In this document: piece after piece, positions 9,664 to 19,001 of the stretch
Layout of the letters: every line of letters begins with the position of its first letter
How positions within the stretch are numbered: position 1 is the stretch's first letter
Made by a program: the position numbers and the translations under genes
Notes under the pieces: generated by a model
What the model was told of the DNA's origin: nothing
What the model saw: the letters and a program-made list of their open reading frames with translations, nothing else
Database searches by the model: none
Assembly: GCF_000185365.1 (NCBI RefSeq)
Contig: NZ_GL622241.1
Coordinates: 1,969,361-2,023,671 of the forward strand
DNA: 54,311 bases
Direction of reading: 5' to 3'
DNA from: Enterococcus italicus DSM 15952
GTDB taxonomy: Bacteria > Bacillota > Bacilli > Lactobacillales > Enterococcaceae

Positions 9664-10815
9664 TTAGGCAGAATAGACTTTCTTTGTAAAGTACTTCAAG
9701 AAAAATGGTGACAAAAGAGTACTTACAATAATCACAATCACCATTGGACCGAACAATTCATGCGGAACAATCTTGGCTTTATCGCCCAATTGTAAAATAA
9801 TCAAAGCCATCTCACCTCTAGAAATCATCCCAGATCCTATCATCAACGACGAATTTGTGGAAAATCCGACCAGACGACTGCCTATAAACCCTCCTGCTAA
9901 TTTACTAACTAAGGCTAACACTAGTAACACGATGATAAAGAGTCCTTGGCTTGCGAGTTGTTGAAAAGAAATCGTCAAACCAATACTGACAAAAAAGACT
10001 GGAATAAACAAACTATACCCAACAATTTCCACATTTTTAAAGACTTGTTCTTTAGCAGTCGTCTGTCCGATTGCGATCCCTGCAAAAAAAGCTCCAATCA
10101 CAGAACTAAGCCCCACAAGATCTGCTAAAAATGCCATACCTAAACATAAGACTAACGAGGCAATCACAATCGAACCCGTCACAAACAATTTTTGACTAAT
10201 CGCGATAACTTTTGGGGCCAACCAACGAATGGTAAAAAAGATAAAGCCAAAATACAAAACTTGCTCAAAAAAGAGCAGTGGCAAAGGAATCGATGATGTC
10301 CCACCCTCTTGAAAATAAGGCAGACTCAAACTAAATAACACGACAACCAAAATATCATCTACGACAGATGCCCCTAAAATAGTCGCTCCTTCTTTTGTTT
10401 GCAATGCACGTAATTCTTTTAATACTTCCACCGAGATGCTCACCGACGTAGCAGCTAAGATCATCCCGGAGAAAAGGGCTACTTTGAACGAAAAGGCGAA
10501 GGCCATCGTCCCTGCCGCCCCTAAAATTATTGGTAAAATAATTCCTAATATAGCCACTAGAAAAGCTGGCTTTGCGTATTTACGCAACAAAGCTAAATCA
10601 CTTTCCACTCCAGCTAAAAACATTAAAAAGATGACACCTAATTCTGAAAATTCATGAATCATTTCTGTCGATTGTAAAAGCTTTAAGCCTCCTGCCCCTA
10701 ATAAAATCCCCACGAGCAATTGCCCGACAACGCCTGGGATTCCGATACGCTTTGCTCCATGTGAGACCAATGTCGTCGTGATCAAGATCAAACATAGCTG
10801 CCCAATAAATTCCAT
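9664..10815 (-). CDS. CPA2-family cation/proton antiporter (KefB/NapA-like)
   Basis: Integral membrane protein of 383 aa with about 12 predicted hydrophobic segments, exchanging Na+ or K+ for protons across the cytoplasmic membrane. Family signs are the N-terminal GIPGVVGQLLVGILLG, FLMFLAGVESDL and the SVVDDILVVVLFSL segment with the paired acidic residues in the transport core, plus MISRGEMALIILQLG near the end. There is no TrkA-N or TrkA-C domain, so it is the short form. Which cation it carries is not clear. It has its own promoter and a structured 5' leader. Confidence 0.86.
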   Translation of the reverse strand: MEFIGQLCLILITTTLVSHGAKRIGIPGVVGQLLVGILLGAGGLKLLQSTEMIHEFSELGVIFLMFLAGVESDLALLRKYAKPAFLVAILGIILPIILGAAGTMAFAFSFKVALFSGMILAATSVSISVEVLKELRALQTKEGATILGASVVDDILVVVLFSLSLPYFQEGGTSSIPLPLLFFEQVLYFGFIFFTIRWLAPKVIAISQKLFVTGSIVIASLVLCLGMAFLADLVGLSSVIGAFFAGIAIGQTTAKEQVFKNVEIVGYSLFIPVFFVSIGLTISFQQLASQGLFIIVLLVLALVSKLAGGFIGSRLVGFSTNSSLMIGSGMISRGEMALIILQLGDKAKIVPHELFGPMVIVIIVSTLLSPFFLKYFTKKVYSA

Positions 10816-10846
10816 TTTTATTCCTTCTTTCTAATTAAGTGAAAAA

Positions 10847-10906
10847 AGCATAGACTTCACGTGTGCTTCTCCCGCCCCTGAAGAAACGCACCTTGAAAGC
10901 TATGCT
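10847..10906 (-). ncRNA. Structured leader with terminator-like hairpin upstream of the antiporter gene
   Basis: Read on the minus strand, an outer stem (AGCATAG with CTATGCT, extended by a CTTTCA/TGAAG helix) encloses an inner arm with GTG/CAC and CTTC/GAAG pairs and the loop AGGGGCGGGA. Six T follow the outer stem, as in an intrinsic terminator. It lies between a promoter-like sequence and the antiporter start, so it can be a leader or attenuator. It could also simply be the icd terminator. I recognise no riboswitch class. Confidence 0.5.
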
Positions 10907-10930
10907 CAACCATTTTTTATTTATAATACT

Positions 10931-10939
10931 ATTATACCA
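10931..10939 (-). promoter_or_regulatory. Extended -10 promoter of the antiporter leader
   Basis: The minus strand carries TGGTATAAT, an extended -10 (TGnTATAAT), 18-23 bp past the icd stop codon. The -35 region is poor, as is common with extended -10 promoters. A start near 10924 would place the whole hairpin at 10847-10906 in the 5' UTR. Confidence 0.55.
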
Positions 10940-10953
10940 AATTTTAGTGTCAA

Positions 10954-12225
10954 TTACTTAGCCAAACCATCAAAAATTTGCTGACTGAACTCAGACAAGG
11001 AAACTTCAGTCGCTCCTGGAAGTAATCGAGCAAAGTCAAACGTCACTTTTTGTGAAGCGATAGCAGCTTCGATAGCTGCTTCAATCGCATCTGCCACCTC
11101 GGCCCACCCAAGATAACGAAAGAGCAATGCTCCAGATAGCAAGACCGAGCATGGATTGACCATGTTTTTACCCGCAAATTTAGGAGCTGTACCATGAGTC
11201 GCCTCAAAGATAGCATGCCCTGTCTGGTAGTTAATATTGGCTCCTGGTGAAATGCCGACCCCACCGACCGTCGCAGCCAAGGCATCGGAGATATAATCAC
11301 CATTTAAATTCAAGGTCGCGACAATCTCATGATCTTCCGGACGTGCGATCAATTCCTCTAAGAAAATGTCGGCAATGCAGTCTTTCACGATGATTTTGCC
11401 AGCTTCTTTCGCTGCCACTAGAGCTTGATTGGCAGCTTCTTCGCCTTTTTCAGTCTTAATTTGTTCGTAAGTCGTCCAAGTAAAGGTCTGCTCAGCAAAC
11501 TCTTCATTCGCAACTTCATAGCCCCATTTTTTAAAGCCACCCTCAGTAAACTTCATGATATTGCCCTTATGCACAAGTGTAACCGTCTTGCGATGTTGCT
11601 GAATGGCGTAGTTGAAGGCCGAGCGGACCAAACGCTTTGTTCCTTCGACCGAGACTGGCTTGACACCGATAGCACTCGTTTGCGGGAAACGAATACTCGT
11701 CACTTGTAGGTTTTCTTGTAGAAACTCAATCAGTTCGTGCACTTGTTGACTGCCTGAAACAAACTCAATCCCTGCATAGATATCCTCAGTATTTTCTCGG
11801 AAAACGACCATATTTGTCCGCTCAGGATGCTTCATCGGTGAAGGCGTACCTTCAAAGTATCGGACCGGACGCACACACGCATACAAATCCAATTGCTGGC
11901 GCAGTGCCACATTTAACGAGCGAATCCCTCCTCCGATTGGCGTCGTCAATGGCCCTTTGATAGCAACTAAATACTCACGAATCGTCGCAAGTGTTTTCTC
12001 GGGCAGCCATTCTCCCGTTTGTTGAAAAGCCTTCTCACCAGCAAAGACTTCCTGCCATTGAATCGCACGACTGTCCCCATATGCGACTTCGACCGCGCGA
12101 TTAAATATCGCTTGCGCCTGTGTCCATATTTCTGGGCCAATGCCATCGCCACTAATAAACGGAATAATCGGAAAGTCAGGAACAACCAATTCCCCATCTT
12201 TCATCGTAATCTTTTGAAATGTCAT
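10954..12225 (-). CDS. icd: Isocitrate dehydrogenase, NADP-dependent
   Basis: Converts isocitrate to 2-oxoglutarate, making NADPH and the carbon skeleton for glutamate. The substrate-binding segment [20 protein letters not shown] (S103 equivalent to the phosphorylatable Ser of E. coli Icd) and [14 protein letters not shown] are clearly visible. The C-terminal [14 protein letters not shown] block is standard. Length 423 aa is normal. No aconitase or citrate synthase gene is in the window, so whether the citrate arm is complete cannot be judged. GGGAGA precedes the ATG and a good promoter lies upstream. Confidence 0.95.
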   Translation of the reverse strand: MTFQKITMKDGELVVPDFPIIPFISGDGIGPEIWTQAQAIFNRAVEVAYGDSRAIQWQEVFAGEKAFQQTGEWLPEKTLATIREYLVAIKGPLTTPIGGGIRSLNVALRQQLDLYACVRPVRYFEGTPSPMKHPERTNMVVFRENTEDIYAGIEFVSGSQQVHELIEFLQENLQVTSIRFPQTSAIGVKPVSVEGTKRLVRSAFNYAIQQHRKTVTLVHKGNIMKFTEGGFKKWGYEVANEEFAEQTFTWTTYEQIKTEKGEEAANQALVAAKEAGKIIVKDCIADIFLEELIARPEDHEIVATLNLNGDYISDALAATVGGVGISPGANINYQTGHAIFEATHGTAPKFAGKNMVNPCSVLLSGALLFRYLGWAEVADAIEAAIEAAIASQKVTFDFARLLPGATEVSLSEFSQQIFDGLAK

Positions 12226-12263
12226 GCCAAACTCTCCCTTTATCTCAGGTTAATATTGAAGAA

Positions 12264-12292
12264 AGTATACACGGTTTCTTTTTCATTGTAAA
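12264..12292 (-). promoter_or_regulatory. Promoter of icd
   Basis: Minus strand -35 TTTACA (12287-12292), 17 bp spacer, -10 TATACT (12264-12269), about 40 bp before the icd start. Confidence 0.75.
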
Positions 12293-12561
12293 TTCATGTA
12301 ATCAATTATAATCTCATCATTTTCTCATAAAATTACCAAAAATAGCGATTCAATCGACTTTGACCCGATGAAAATTTCTTTTTCCGCCGCCCCTAGCACA
12401 TCATCGCCATGTAATGAATACGAACATAAAATGAAGAGAGTATGACAAAACTCGTCAAACTCTCTTTAATATAGATAAACGTAAGTTCAAACTTACTACC
12501 CGCACGATCTAAAATTCCAAACTTTATCACTCAGAAACTCTACTTCTATCCGAAGCTTCAT
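12293..12561. other. Intergenic region with an imperfect hairpin terminator
   Basis: No gene is seen between icd and the oxidoreductase pair. AAGAGAGT and ACTCTCTT around 12433-12467, with an inner GAC/GTC pair, form a hairpin that is the likely terminator of the minus-strand oxidoreductase transcript. Confidence 0.5.
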
Positions 12562-13209
12562 TCATCCTAGTTGATTAAAAATGGTTAGAAAGGCCTCTTT
12601 TTCCAAATTGGCGCCAAAGAGTGGACTACCCGGTTCTAACTTAACACCCTCTGCTAAGTACCCAATTGGCAGCGCATCAAAGCCAAATGACTCAATCAGT
12701 TCTCTGACTCTCTCAAGTGCCCATTCATCATCACCGGCGTAAGCAATTGCCTTGCGCTTAGGCACACCCTTCGCTCTTGCTTCATCCGCTAGGTCGTGAT
12801 ACCCCATATGATTGAATGCTTTCACGACTTTGGCAGTTGGCAAAAGTTGTTGCACTTTTTCAGAGTAAGAGTCTGCCCCATTGGAAAAAGCATTCTCCTT
12901 GCCATCGACTTCCCACCAGTAATTCATCGCATCTATCACCAACTTATCAGTAAACGAGACATTTTCTAGCTGCAACAAATTTCTGAATTTGCTCAGTGGC
13001 AATGCTAAAATAAGCACATCATTTGCCGAAATCAGGCTCGCTGTATCAACTGCCTTTGCTCCTGGTGCCAAGACGTCAACAGTCAACGCTATCGCTTCGG
13101 GCGGCCTCGAGCAAGCAATCATTACTTCATAGCCAGCTTGTACACCTAATTGTGCTAAGGTCAAACCCAGTTTTCCTGCACCAATGACTCCGATTTTTTT
13201 GCTACTCAT
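12562..13209 (-). CDS. NADPH-dependent F420 reductase-like oxidoreductase
   Basis: A small Rossmann-fold protein of 215 aa. The dinucleotide-binding loop is IGVIGAGKLGLTLAQLG at the N-terminus, followed by DVLILALPLSKF and VIDAMNYWWEVDG, as in the F420H2:NADP oxidoreductase/NADP oxidoreductase coenzyme F420-dependent family. In Firmicutes these proteins are unlikely to use F420; the real substrate is unknown. The ATG at 13209 is chosen because AAGG lies 8 nt upstream. It is directly coupled to the preceding flavin-dependent gene (its start overlaps that stop), so the two probably work together. Confidence 0.75.
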   Translation of the reverse strand: MSSKKIGVIGAGKLGLTLAQLGVQAGYEVMIACSRPPEAIALTVDVLAPGAKAVDTASLISANDVLILALPLSKFRNLLQLENVSFTDKLVIDAMNYWWEVDGKENAFSNGADSYSEKVQQLLPTAKVVKAFNHMGYHDLADEARAKGVPKRKAIAYAGDDEWALERVRELIESFGFDALPIGYLAEGVKLEPGSPLFGANLEKEAFLTIFNQLG

Positions 13210-13210
13210 G

Positions 13211-14254
13211 TTACTCACCTTCTGCCAATAATTCTTTCACTCTTGGAATCACAGCCCCACCGTATAATTCGATGGTCTTTAGACGATCTGCTTGTCTTTG
13301 ACCACCCGCACCGTAGACCAAATCAAAACGTTCGACACCCAATTTAGGCATCGTACGCGCAATTTTTTGGGCGACCGTCTCTGGGTCACCGACATAATAT
13401 GAACCTTCAGCAATTTCAAATTCAAAACGCTCTTTCGTCATTCTTGCCCAGCCACGATCCATACCCAGACGGTCCATGTATGTTTTTAAGTAGTCCCAAG
13501 CAATTTGATACGCCTTTTCATTGGTCTCTGCAATGACACCATGGGAATGCATGCCAACTGGTAAAACGGGGCGATTCATCTGCTTTGCCGCTCGTTGATA
13601 CAAATTAACATACGGTGCAAAACGCACAGCTTCTCCACCAATAATCGCCAACATCACAGGAAAACCGTAGCGAACCGCTCGTAAAATTGATTCTGGCGAG
13701 CCACCAACACCAACATATGTATCCAATTTACGATTATTTTCCATCTTTGGATAAATCGTCGTACCCTTCAGCGATTGTGTAAATTTGCCTTCCCAAGTCA
13801 CAGGATCGCCTTTAATAATTTCACTATACATCGCAATCTTTTCTTCAAATAATTCATCATAATCACGTAAATCATAGCCAAAAAGTGGGAAAGACTCCGT
13901 GAACGACCCGCGGCCAAGCATGACTTGTGCACGGCCATTTGATAGTGCATCTAATGTCGCAAAACGCTCATAGACACGGACTGGATCGTCTGAGCTAAGT
14001 ACAGTCACACCCGTTCCTAATTTAATCCTTTTCGTTTTAGTCGCAAGTGCTCCTAAGACAACCTCAGGACTAGAAATAGAGAACTCTTCTCGATGATGCT
14101 CTCCTAGAGCTAATACATCGATTCCCAGTTGGTCAGCTAAAACTCCTTCTTCTATAATTGTTCGCAATGATTGTGCATAGCTATAGCGCTCATTTGTCTG
14201 ATCGTCAAATGCTACATCGCCAAATGTATCTAATCCAAATTCATAGTTTTTCAT
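13211..14254 (-). CDS. LLM-class flavin-dependent oxidoreductase
   Basis: A luciferase-like monooxygenase family TIM-barrel protein, 347 aa. Visible family blocks are DVLALGEHHREEFSISSPEVVLGALATKT, IKLGTGVTVLSSDDPVRVYERFATLD and GRAQVMLGRGSFTESFPLFG (each read in parts). It would use FMNH2 or a similar flavin on an unknown substrate. The start at 14254 has AGGAGG 9 nt upstream; the longer frame from 14275 has no better site. It is the first gene of a two-gene operon with the Rossmann-fold protein downstream, which could supply reduced cofactor. Confidence 0.85.
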   Translation of the reverse strand: MKNYEFGLDTFGDVAFDDQTNERYSYAQSLRTIIEEGVLADQLGIDVLALGEHHREEFSISSPEVVLGALATKTKRIKLGTGVTVLSSDDPVRVYERFATLDALSNGRAQVMLGRGSFTESFPLFGYDLRDYDELFEEKIAMYSEIIKGDPVTWEGKFTQSLKGTTIYPKMENNRKLDTYVGVGGSPESILRAVRYGFPVMLAIIGGEAVRFAPYVNLYQRAAKQMNRPVLPVGMHSHGVIAETNEKAYQIAWDYLKTYMDRLGMDRGWARMTKERFEFEIAEGSYYVGDPETVAQKIARTMPKLGVERFDLVYGAGGQRQADRLKTIELYGGAVIPRVKELLAEGE

Positions 14255-14435
14255 ATAATAATCCTCCTGAATCATTTCTAAAGATACTATACCAAGAAAG
14301 CTGACGAATAACGATAAATATGCTTACATTTTATAAGTGTATAGTGAACCCATCTCATTTCCCGAGAAATATGCATTGCAAATTTTCAGAAAAAGTCATA
14401 ATCTTTAAGTAACACCTATACTAGGAGATGACAAT

Positions 14436-15605
14436 ATGTTAGAAAAAGAAGTCTATAAAAAATTATTCTCTGAATCCTTTTCTCTTCCCGTCCGTGTGAA
14501 TTATTGGGATGGCACGACAGAAGTGTATGGAGATACCACTAAAAAAAATCCAATCATCATTACATTTAATGAAAAAATACCACTAAATGCTCTTACCAAA
14601 AATACCTCACTCGCTCTTGGAGAAGCCTATATGGATCAAACATTACTGATTGATGGCGATATCCAAGCACTCATAACCGACGCTTACCTTCACGCAACAA
14701 GCTTTCTGCGCTCAACTAACTACATTAAATGGCTACCAAAACTAGCAAAACACACCAAGAAAAATAACCTTCACGATATTCATATCCACTATGATTTAGG
14801 CAATGACTTTTACCAACTATGGCTCGATCCTACATTAACTTATTCTTGTGCCTACTTCCAAACACCTGAAGACACGCTCGAACAAGCTCAAATAAATAAA
14901 GTGCATCATATCTTAGACAAATTATTCATCCAACCCGGCGAAACGTTGCTTGATATTGGTTGTGGCTGGGGCACACTCATGCTTACTGCAGTAAAAGAGT
15001 ATAATGTAAAAGCAACCGGCATTACCTTGAGCAAAAAGCAATATGAATATATTACACAGCGCATTCAAGAAGAAGGCCTACAAGATCGCTGTGAAGTGAT
15101 TCTAGAAGATTATCGTGATGTGCGCGATGTATCTTACGACCACATTACCAGTGTCGGTATGTTTGAACACGTCGGAGCTGATAGCCTAGAAGAATACTTC
15201 GCTGTCATCAAACGACTACTCGCTCCAAAGGGAACAGCATTGATCCATGGTATCAGCCGGCAACAAGGCGGAGCAACAAATGCTTGGATTAATGAATACA
15301 TTTTCCCTGGCGGCTATGTTCCTGGTGTTGCTGAGCTTACACAACACATGCAGACCAATGACCTCCAACTCATCGACCTAGAAAGCTTGCGCCGTGACTA
15401 TCAGCTTACTTTGGAACACTGGAAGAAAAATTTCCACCAAGTGAAAGAAGCAGTCTTAAAACAACAAGACGAACGCTTCTATCGTATGTGGGATTTGTAT
15501 TTACAAGCCTGTGCCGCATCATTTGAATCAAGCAACATCGACGTCATTCAATACCTCTTGGTTCATCCAAGTAACAACACTATCCCCATGCATCGCAATT
15601 GTTAA
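14436..15605 (+). CDS. cfa: Cyclopropane-fatty-acyl-phospholipid synthase
   Basis: Adds a methylene bridge from SAM to unsaturated acyl chains of membrane lipids, a stress-related membrane change. The SAM-binding loop LLDIGCGWG is at about residues 171-179, preceded by [24 protein letters not shown], which is the typical lipid and active-site block of the family. Length 389 aa is normal. AGGAGAT precedes the ATG. It is a single gene, transcribed toward two repeat copies and a strong terminator. Confidence 0.94.
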   Translation: MLEKEVYKKLFSESFSLPVRVNYWDGTTEVYGDTTKKNPIIITFNEKIPLNALTKNTSLALGEAYMDQTLLIDGDIQALITDAYLHATSFLRSTNYIKWLPKLAKHTKKNNLHDIHIHYDLGNDFYQLWLDPTLTYSCAYFQTPEDTLEQAQINKVHHILDKLFIQPGETLLDIGCGWGTLMLTAVKEYNVKATGITLSKKQYEYITQRIQEEGLQDRCEVILEDYRDVRDVSYDHITSVGMFEHVGADSLEEYFAVIKRLLAPKGTALIHGISRQQGGATNAWINEYIFPGGYVPGVAELTQHMQTNDLQLIDLESLRRDYQLTLEHWKKNFHQVKEAVLKQQDERFYRMWDLYLQACAASFESSNIDVIQYLLVHPSNNTIPMHRNC

Positions 15606-15606
15606 C

Positions 15607-15710
15607 AGAGGTTGTGACAAAAGCGCTTAGCTCCGAGCGATAAGCTCAGAAATTCCGAAAATTGATTTCCAAATTTTTGGGAATTTTTGACTTATTGTCC
15701 AAGGAGCTGC
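15607..15710 (+). repeat. Intergenic repeat, copy A
   Basis: A 104 bp unit beginning AGAGGTTGTGA and ending AAGGAGCTGC, nearly identical to copy B at 15729. It is itself an imperfect inverted repeat (AGCTCC near the left end, GGAGCT near the right, with AATTCCGAAAATT-like arms inside), so it can fold. It resembles small non-coding repeat elements of lactic acid bacteria; no reading frame is evident. Confidence 0.75.
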
Positions 15711-15728
15711 TTTTGGAACACCGTTTCA

Positions 15729-15833
15729 AGAGGTTGTGATAAAAGCGCTTAGCTCCAAGCGATAAGCTCAGAAATTCCGAAAATTGATTTTCAAAATTTT
15801 TGGGAATTTTTGACTTATTGTCTAAGGAGCTGC
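15729..15833 (+). repeat. Intergenic repeat, copy B
   Basis: Second copy of the 104-105 bp foldable unit, differing from copy A at only a few bases, 18 bp further on. Both lie between cfa and the convergent transporter gene. Confidence 0.75.
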
Positions 15834-15844
15834 TAAGAAAAAAA

Positions 15845-15892
15845 CAGAAAATCCAGAAGTTAGCAAAATAACTTCTGGATTTTCTGGTCTTT
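15845..15892. terminator. Bidirectional terminator with an 18 bp perfect stem
   Basis: CAGAAAATCCAGAAGTTA (15845-15862) and its exact complement (15869-15886) enclose a GCAAAA loop. A-run before and T-rich sequence after make it suitable for both cfa and the convergent transporter gene. The same CAGAAAATCC / GGATTTTCTGGTCTTT core appears in the hairpin at 47558. Confidence 0.85.
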
Positions 15893-15924
15893 ATTTAGCT
15901 GGACACTTCTGTCTCAGCCTATTT

Positions 15925-17028
15925 TTAAATAATTGAAAATAGTAACAAAAACACTGCCAATAAGCCAAAATTAACCACTGAAAAATACGTAAAGAAGCGC
16001 CCTTTTTGATCGCCACTATAGACAGAAAAGACTTTATAGCCGATTAAGTTAGCAAGGGACGCGATAATCGTACCCATCCCGCCAATATTCGTGCCCAGGA
16101 CCATCGCCCGTCCATGGTCGGTAAATGGTGCTAATAAAAGTGCCGCGGGAACATTACTAATTATCTGACTCACACCAGCTGATACCCAAAGTGTCATACT
16201 AGCATTTTGTACACTTTGGCGTAGAAACTGCGCTAGTTCTTCATTTTCCGCTAAATTCCCGACAATGAAAAAGAAACAGATAAACGTCCCTAATAGTAGA
16301 TAATCCACCTTCTTGATAACTTTAGGGAACGAAACCAAAACCAACCCCACTGCCAAGCCAACCCACCACCAACTCGTCAAGAGATTCGTCACATAGGCCA
16401 GCATCATAAGTAGCGAAAACCAAGGACTAATTTTCCATGAAATGTTCGCTTGTTTCTTTTCTTGTTCGATGTGAAAGGACTGATTCGGTACGAGCATTGT
16501 CAGACTGAGTAAACTAAAGAGTGCTACTAAGAAAAATGGCAAGACCCATCCAAAAAATGTCAGCAACTCTAGCTGATAATAGGAAAACAAATAAATATTT
16601 TGCGGATTCCCCGTTGGAAAGACACTACTTCCTAAATTAGCCGCTAAAATAAGCAAGACCGTCCCAAAGACTAATTCTTTTTTCGTCAACGCTTGATTGG
16701 CGATTAGCAAAAAGACAGGCAACAACGTCAAAATTGCCACATCATTTGTTAAAACCATCGATGCCACAAAAGCCAATCCTACTAACGCCTGTACCAACTG
16801 TCGCTTCGTCGCAGTGATGACTGTCAGTCGGTCGGCTAACCATTTCAAGACGCCCATACTCTTTAACGCTTCAATGACGACCATCAAGCCAAATAACGCC
16901 AATATCACTTTACTATCAATAAAGCCCACATCAAATCGTCCAAATAGGCAGCTCCCCAAAGCACCTATCAAAGAAATCGTAAAGGTCGGATCTTTCGTCA
17001 GAAAGATCTTTAATTTCTCACCCACCAC
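15925..17028 (-). CDS. ArsB/CitT-like anion transporter (SLC13/ion transporter superfamily)
   Basis: A 367 aa membrane protein with about 10-11 hydrophobic segments. The motif MVLTNDVAILTLLPVFLL and LAANLGSSVFPTGNPQNIYL, and the second-half repeat VSQIISNVPAALLLAPF with NIGGMGTIIASLANLIG, match the two inverted hairpin loops of the ArsB/CitT fold. Transported anion is unknown. The N-terminus is uncertain: two GTG codons at 17023-17028 lack a clear ribosome binding site, so translation may begin some residues later. Confidence 0.78.
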   Translation of the reverse strand: MVGEKLKIFLTKDPTFTISLIGALGSCLFGRFDVGFIDSKVILALFGLMVVIEALKSMGVLKWLADRLTVITATKRQLVQALVGLAFVASMVLTNDVAILTLLPVFLLIANQALTKKELVFGTVLLILAANLGSSVFPTGNPQNIYLFSYYQLELLTFFGWVLPFFLVALFSLLSLTMLVPNQSFHIEQEKKQANISWKISPWFSLLMMLAYVTNLLTSWWWVGLAVGLVLVSFPKVIKKVDYLLLGTFICFFFIVGNLAENEELAQFLRQSVQNASMTLWVSAGVSQIISNVPAALLLAPFTDHGRAMVLGTNIGGMGTIIASLANLIGYKVFSVYSGDQKGRFFTYFSVVNFGLLAVFLLLFSII

Positions 17029-17277
17029 TTGTCACAACACTTTCTATTAAGAGTGTCTCTAGTATAGCATTGTTTGTAGCGTATGAGGAACGGTTCATAT
17101 TTCTCTCAGACCGTTATAAAAAAACGCCTTCAATCTGAAGAAAGTACAAAGGTTTTCGGTTCATTCATGCAAGAATACCTCACTTACGCTATGCTTAAAG
17201 TATCGGTGCTTTTTTCCTTTTATAAAAGCCCAAAATGAAGTCTTACTATTCATGTATATAAGAAAGGAACGTGACAC
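17029..17277. other. Divergent intergenic region
   Basis: A TATACT-like -10 for the leftward transporter is seen near 17056-17065. Rightward sequence ends in AAAGGA before the 17278 start. No RNA gene was recognised, though a T-run at about 17211-17217 follows GTATCGGTGC. Confidence 0.35.
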
Positions 17278-18981
17278 ATGCATTTATTAAAAAGATGGGC
17301 TCCTTTTGTCTCTCTTGCCATTATTTCATTTTTTCTGGTTCTTCCACAAATTCTGACAAAAAATAGTATTATCGGTGCAGATTATATCTTTCACTACAAT
17401 CGTTTTTACGACGCTGCAATGCAAATCAAAGAGGGCAACTTCGAGTATTTTCTTTCATTTTATGGCTTTCAATCCTCTGGAAGAATTGTCAATGCCCTCT
17501 ACGGTCCTTTGATGGCCTATCTACAAGGTGGCCTTGTCCTACTCGCTGGGACTTGGTTTCGATACCAAGTCTTATCGAATTTTGTGATGTATTTTTTGTC
17601 GGGCAGTACTTTTTATTACCTGCTGCGTCGCCACGGTCGTTGTCAAGGTGTTTCACTAGTAATGGGCATTGTCTATATGACAAGCTACTGCACCCTTTAT
17701 TGGGTCTTTCGACAATCTTTTACTAGCTGGGGAGCCGCACTTTTCCCATTGACCTTACTACCATTAAAAGACTTCATCGAAAAGAAAGAAGTCCATCCAG
17801 TGCAACTAGCTGTTGTCCTCGCTCTCATGGTACAGACGCATCTTTTCTCAAGTCTGCTTGTCATAGTGATTTACTTTATCGCCTTTTGTTTTGTCGTGAC
17901 GACCGGTGTGACTCGCACTTTCTTTGCCCAACTAACTAAAGCAGTCGGTCTATTCGTTCTACTGACAGCCAATATTTGGGGCTCGTTTCTCTCTGTGTAT
18001 CTAGGAAATACACTACAGCCTCCATTTATCAACGATCAGATGGCTGCCTATTCAATCGATCAACTAGGGAAAAACTGGGTACTCTACCCGCGCTTTTTAT
18101 TGGTCATTCTTTTTGCCTATTGCTTGTTGTATGCCGTTCGACTGAAGCATCTTTCTACTTATTCTCACGTAATATTTTGGTTATCAGTGTTCTTTGGTTT
18201 ACTGTCGACCTCACTGTTACCATGGAACAATTGGGTTCTTGAGCGCGTGCCTTTTGTGACAATCATTCAGTTTCCCTTCCGCTTTAGTGTGCCCTTTATC
18301 GTGTTAGGTCTATATGGCTTTTCTGGGCAAATCGAACAACTCCAATGGTCCTCAAAAAAATGGCTGCTTGTCGCCATGCCGTTCTGTTTGTTCTCATTTG
18401 GTCAGGCTATCCAGGAAACGATTACCAAGCTCGCTGAATGGGATCACCTTTCAGAATCGAAGTTTGTCCGTAAGCATACCTATCTGCTCACTGATAACAC
18501 ATCAGAGGTCAAAGAAAGCTTCCACGATCGCAATTTAGCGACCCTTCTGACTCTCGTGCAAAAGTCTACGCCCGATTACTTACCGACTAATAAAGAATTG
18601 ACGGGTAATCGATACGATATCTATGCAAAAGAAGTCCTCTTTTCGACGACGAAATTTACCAAACGTGTCCGTTCCAAAGGCGACATGACGGTCTATTGGC
18701 AAGCAGCTACTACAGGACCAGTCACCTTGCCACTCATTGCCTATCACCAGACTGAATTAACGCTCGACGGCCAAGCAATCAAGCTAAATACAACGGAACA
18801 ATCGGCCATCGGAGCCATCACTGTGACCCAACAAAAAGGGCAAAACAAACTAACCATTCACTACCAAGAGTCCTGGGCTATGCGTCTGAGTCTATGGCTT
18901 ACACTAGTCACTTGGCCGGCCGTCCTACTTTTAGTAGTAATACACCATCTACGACCAACTAAAAATAGTCAAGTGCCTTGA
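17278..18981 (+). CDS. Large polytopic membrane protein, GT-C/PTPS-related type
   Basis: A 567 aa protein with about 11-12 membrane segments in the first 370 residues and a roughly 170-residue extracytoplasmic domain before a final membrane segment. The early loop IIGADYIFHYNRFYDAA, with an Asp and His right after the first membrane span, resembles the acidic loop of GT-C glycosyltransferases and the 6-pyruvoyl-tetrahydropterin synthase-related membrane proteins of lactobacilli. A role in cell-surface glycan assembly is an inference. AAAGGA precedes the ATG. No glycan genes surround it. Confidence 0.6.
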   Translation: MHLLKRWAPFVSLAIISFFLVLPQILTKNSIIGADYIFHYNRFYDAAMQIKEGNFEYFLSFYGFQSSGRIVNALYGPLMAYLQGGLVLLAGTWFRYQVLSNFVMYFLSGSTFYYLLRRHGRCQGVSLVMGIVYMTSYCTLYWVFRQSFTSWGAALFPLTLLPLKDFIEKKEVHPVQLAVVLALMVQTHLFSSLLVIVIYFIAFCFVVTTGVTRTFFAQLTKAVGLFVLLTANIWGSFLSVYLGNTLQPPFINDQMAAYSIDQLGKNWVLYPRFLLVILFAYCLLYAVRLKHLSTYSHVIFWLSVFFGLLSTSLLPWNNWVLERVPFVTIIQFPFRFSVPFIVLGLYGFSGQIEQLQWSSKKWLLVAMPFCLFSFGQAIQETITKLAEWDHLSESKFVRKHTYLLTDNTSEVKESFHDRNLATLLTLVQKSTPDYLPTNKELTGNRYDIYAKEVLFSTTKFTKRVRSKGDMTVYWQAATTGPVTLPLIAYHQTELTLDGQAIKLNTTEQSAIGAITVTQQKGQNKLTIHYQESWAMRLSLWLTLVTWPAVLLLVVIHHLRPTKNSQVP

Positions 18982-18999
18982 TTGCGCACTTGACTATTT
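18963..18999. terminator. Convergent terminator
   Basis: A 14 bp perfect stem (AAATAGTCAAGTGC, 18963-18976, with its complement at 18986-18999) spans the stop codon of the plus-strand gene and lies next to the end of the metal ATPase gene. Confidence 0.85.
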
Positions 19000-19001
19000 C
19001 A

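Noticed and set aside
12300-12330. Possible CodY-like box upstream of icd (ATTTTCTCATAAAATT)
   Set aside because: It needs two extra bases and mismatches to fit the consensus; not strong enough to report as a site.
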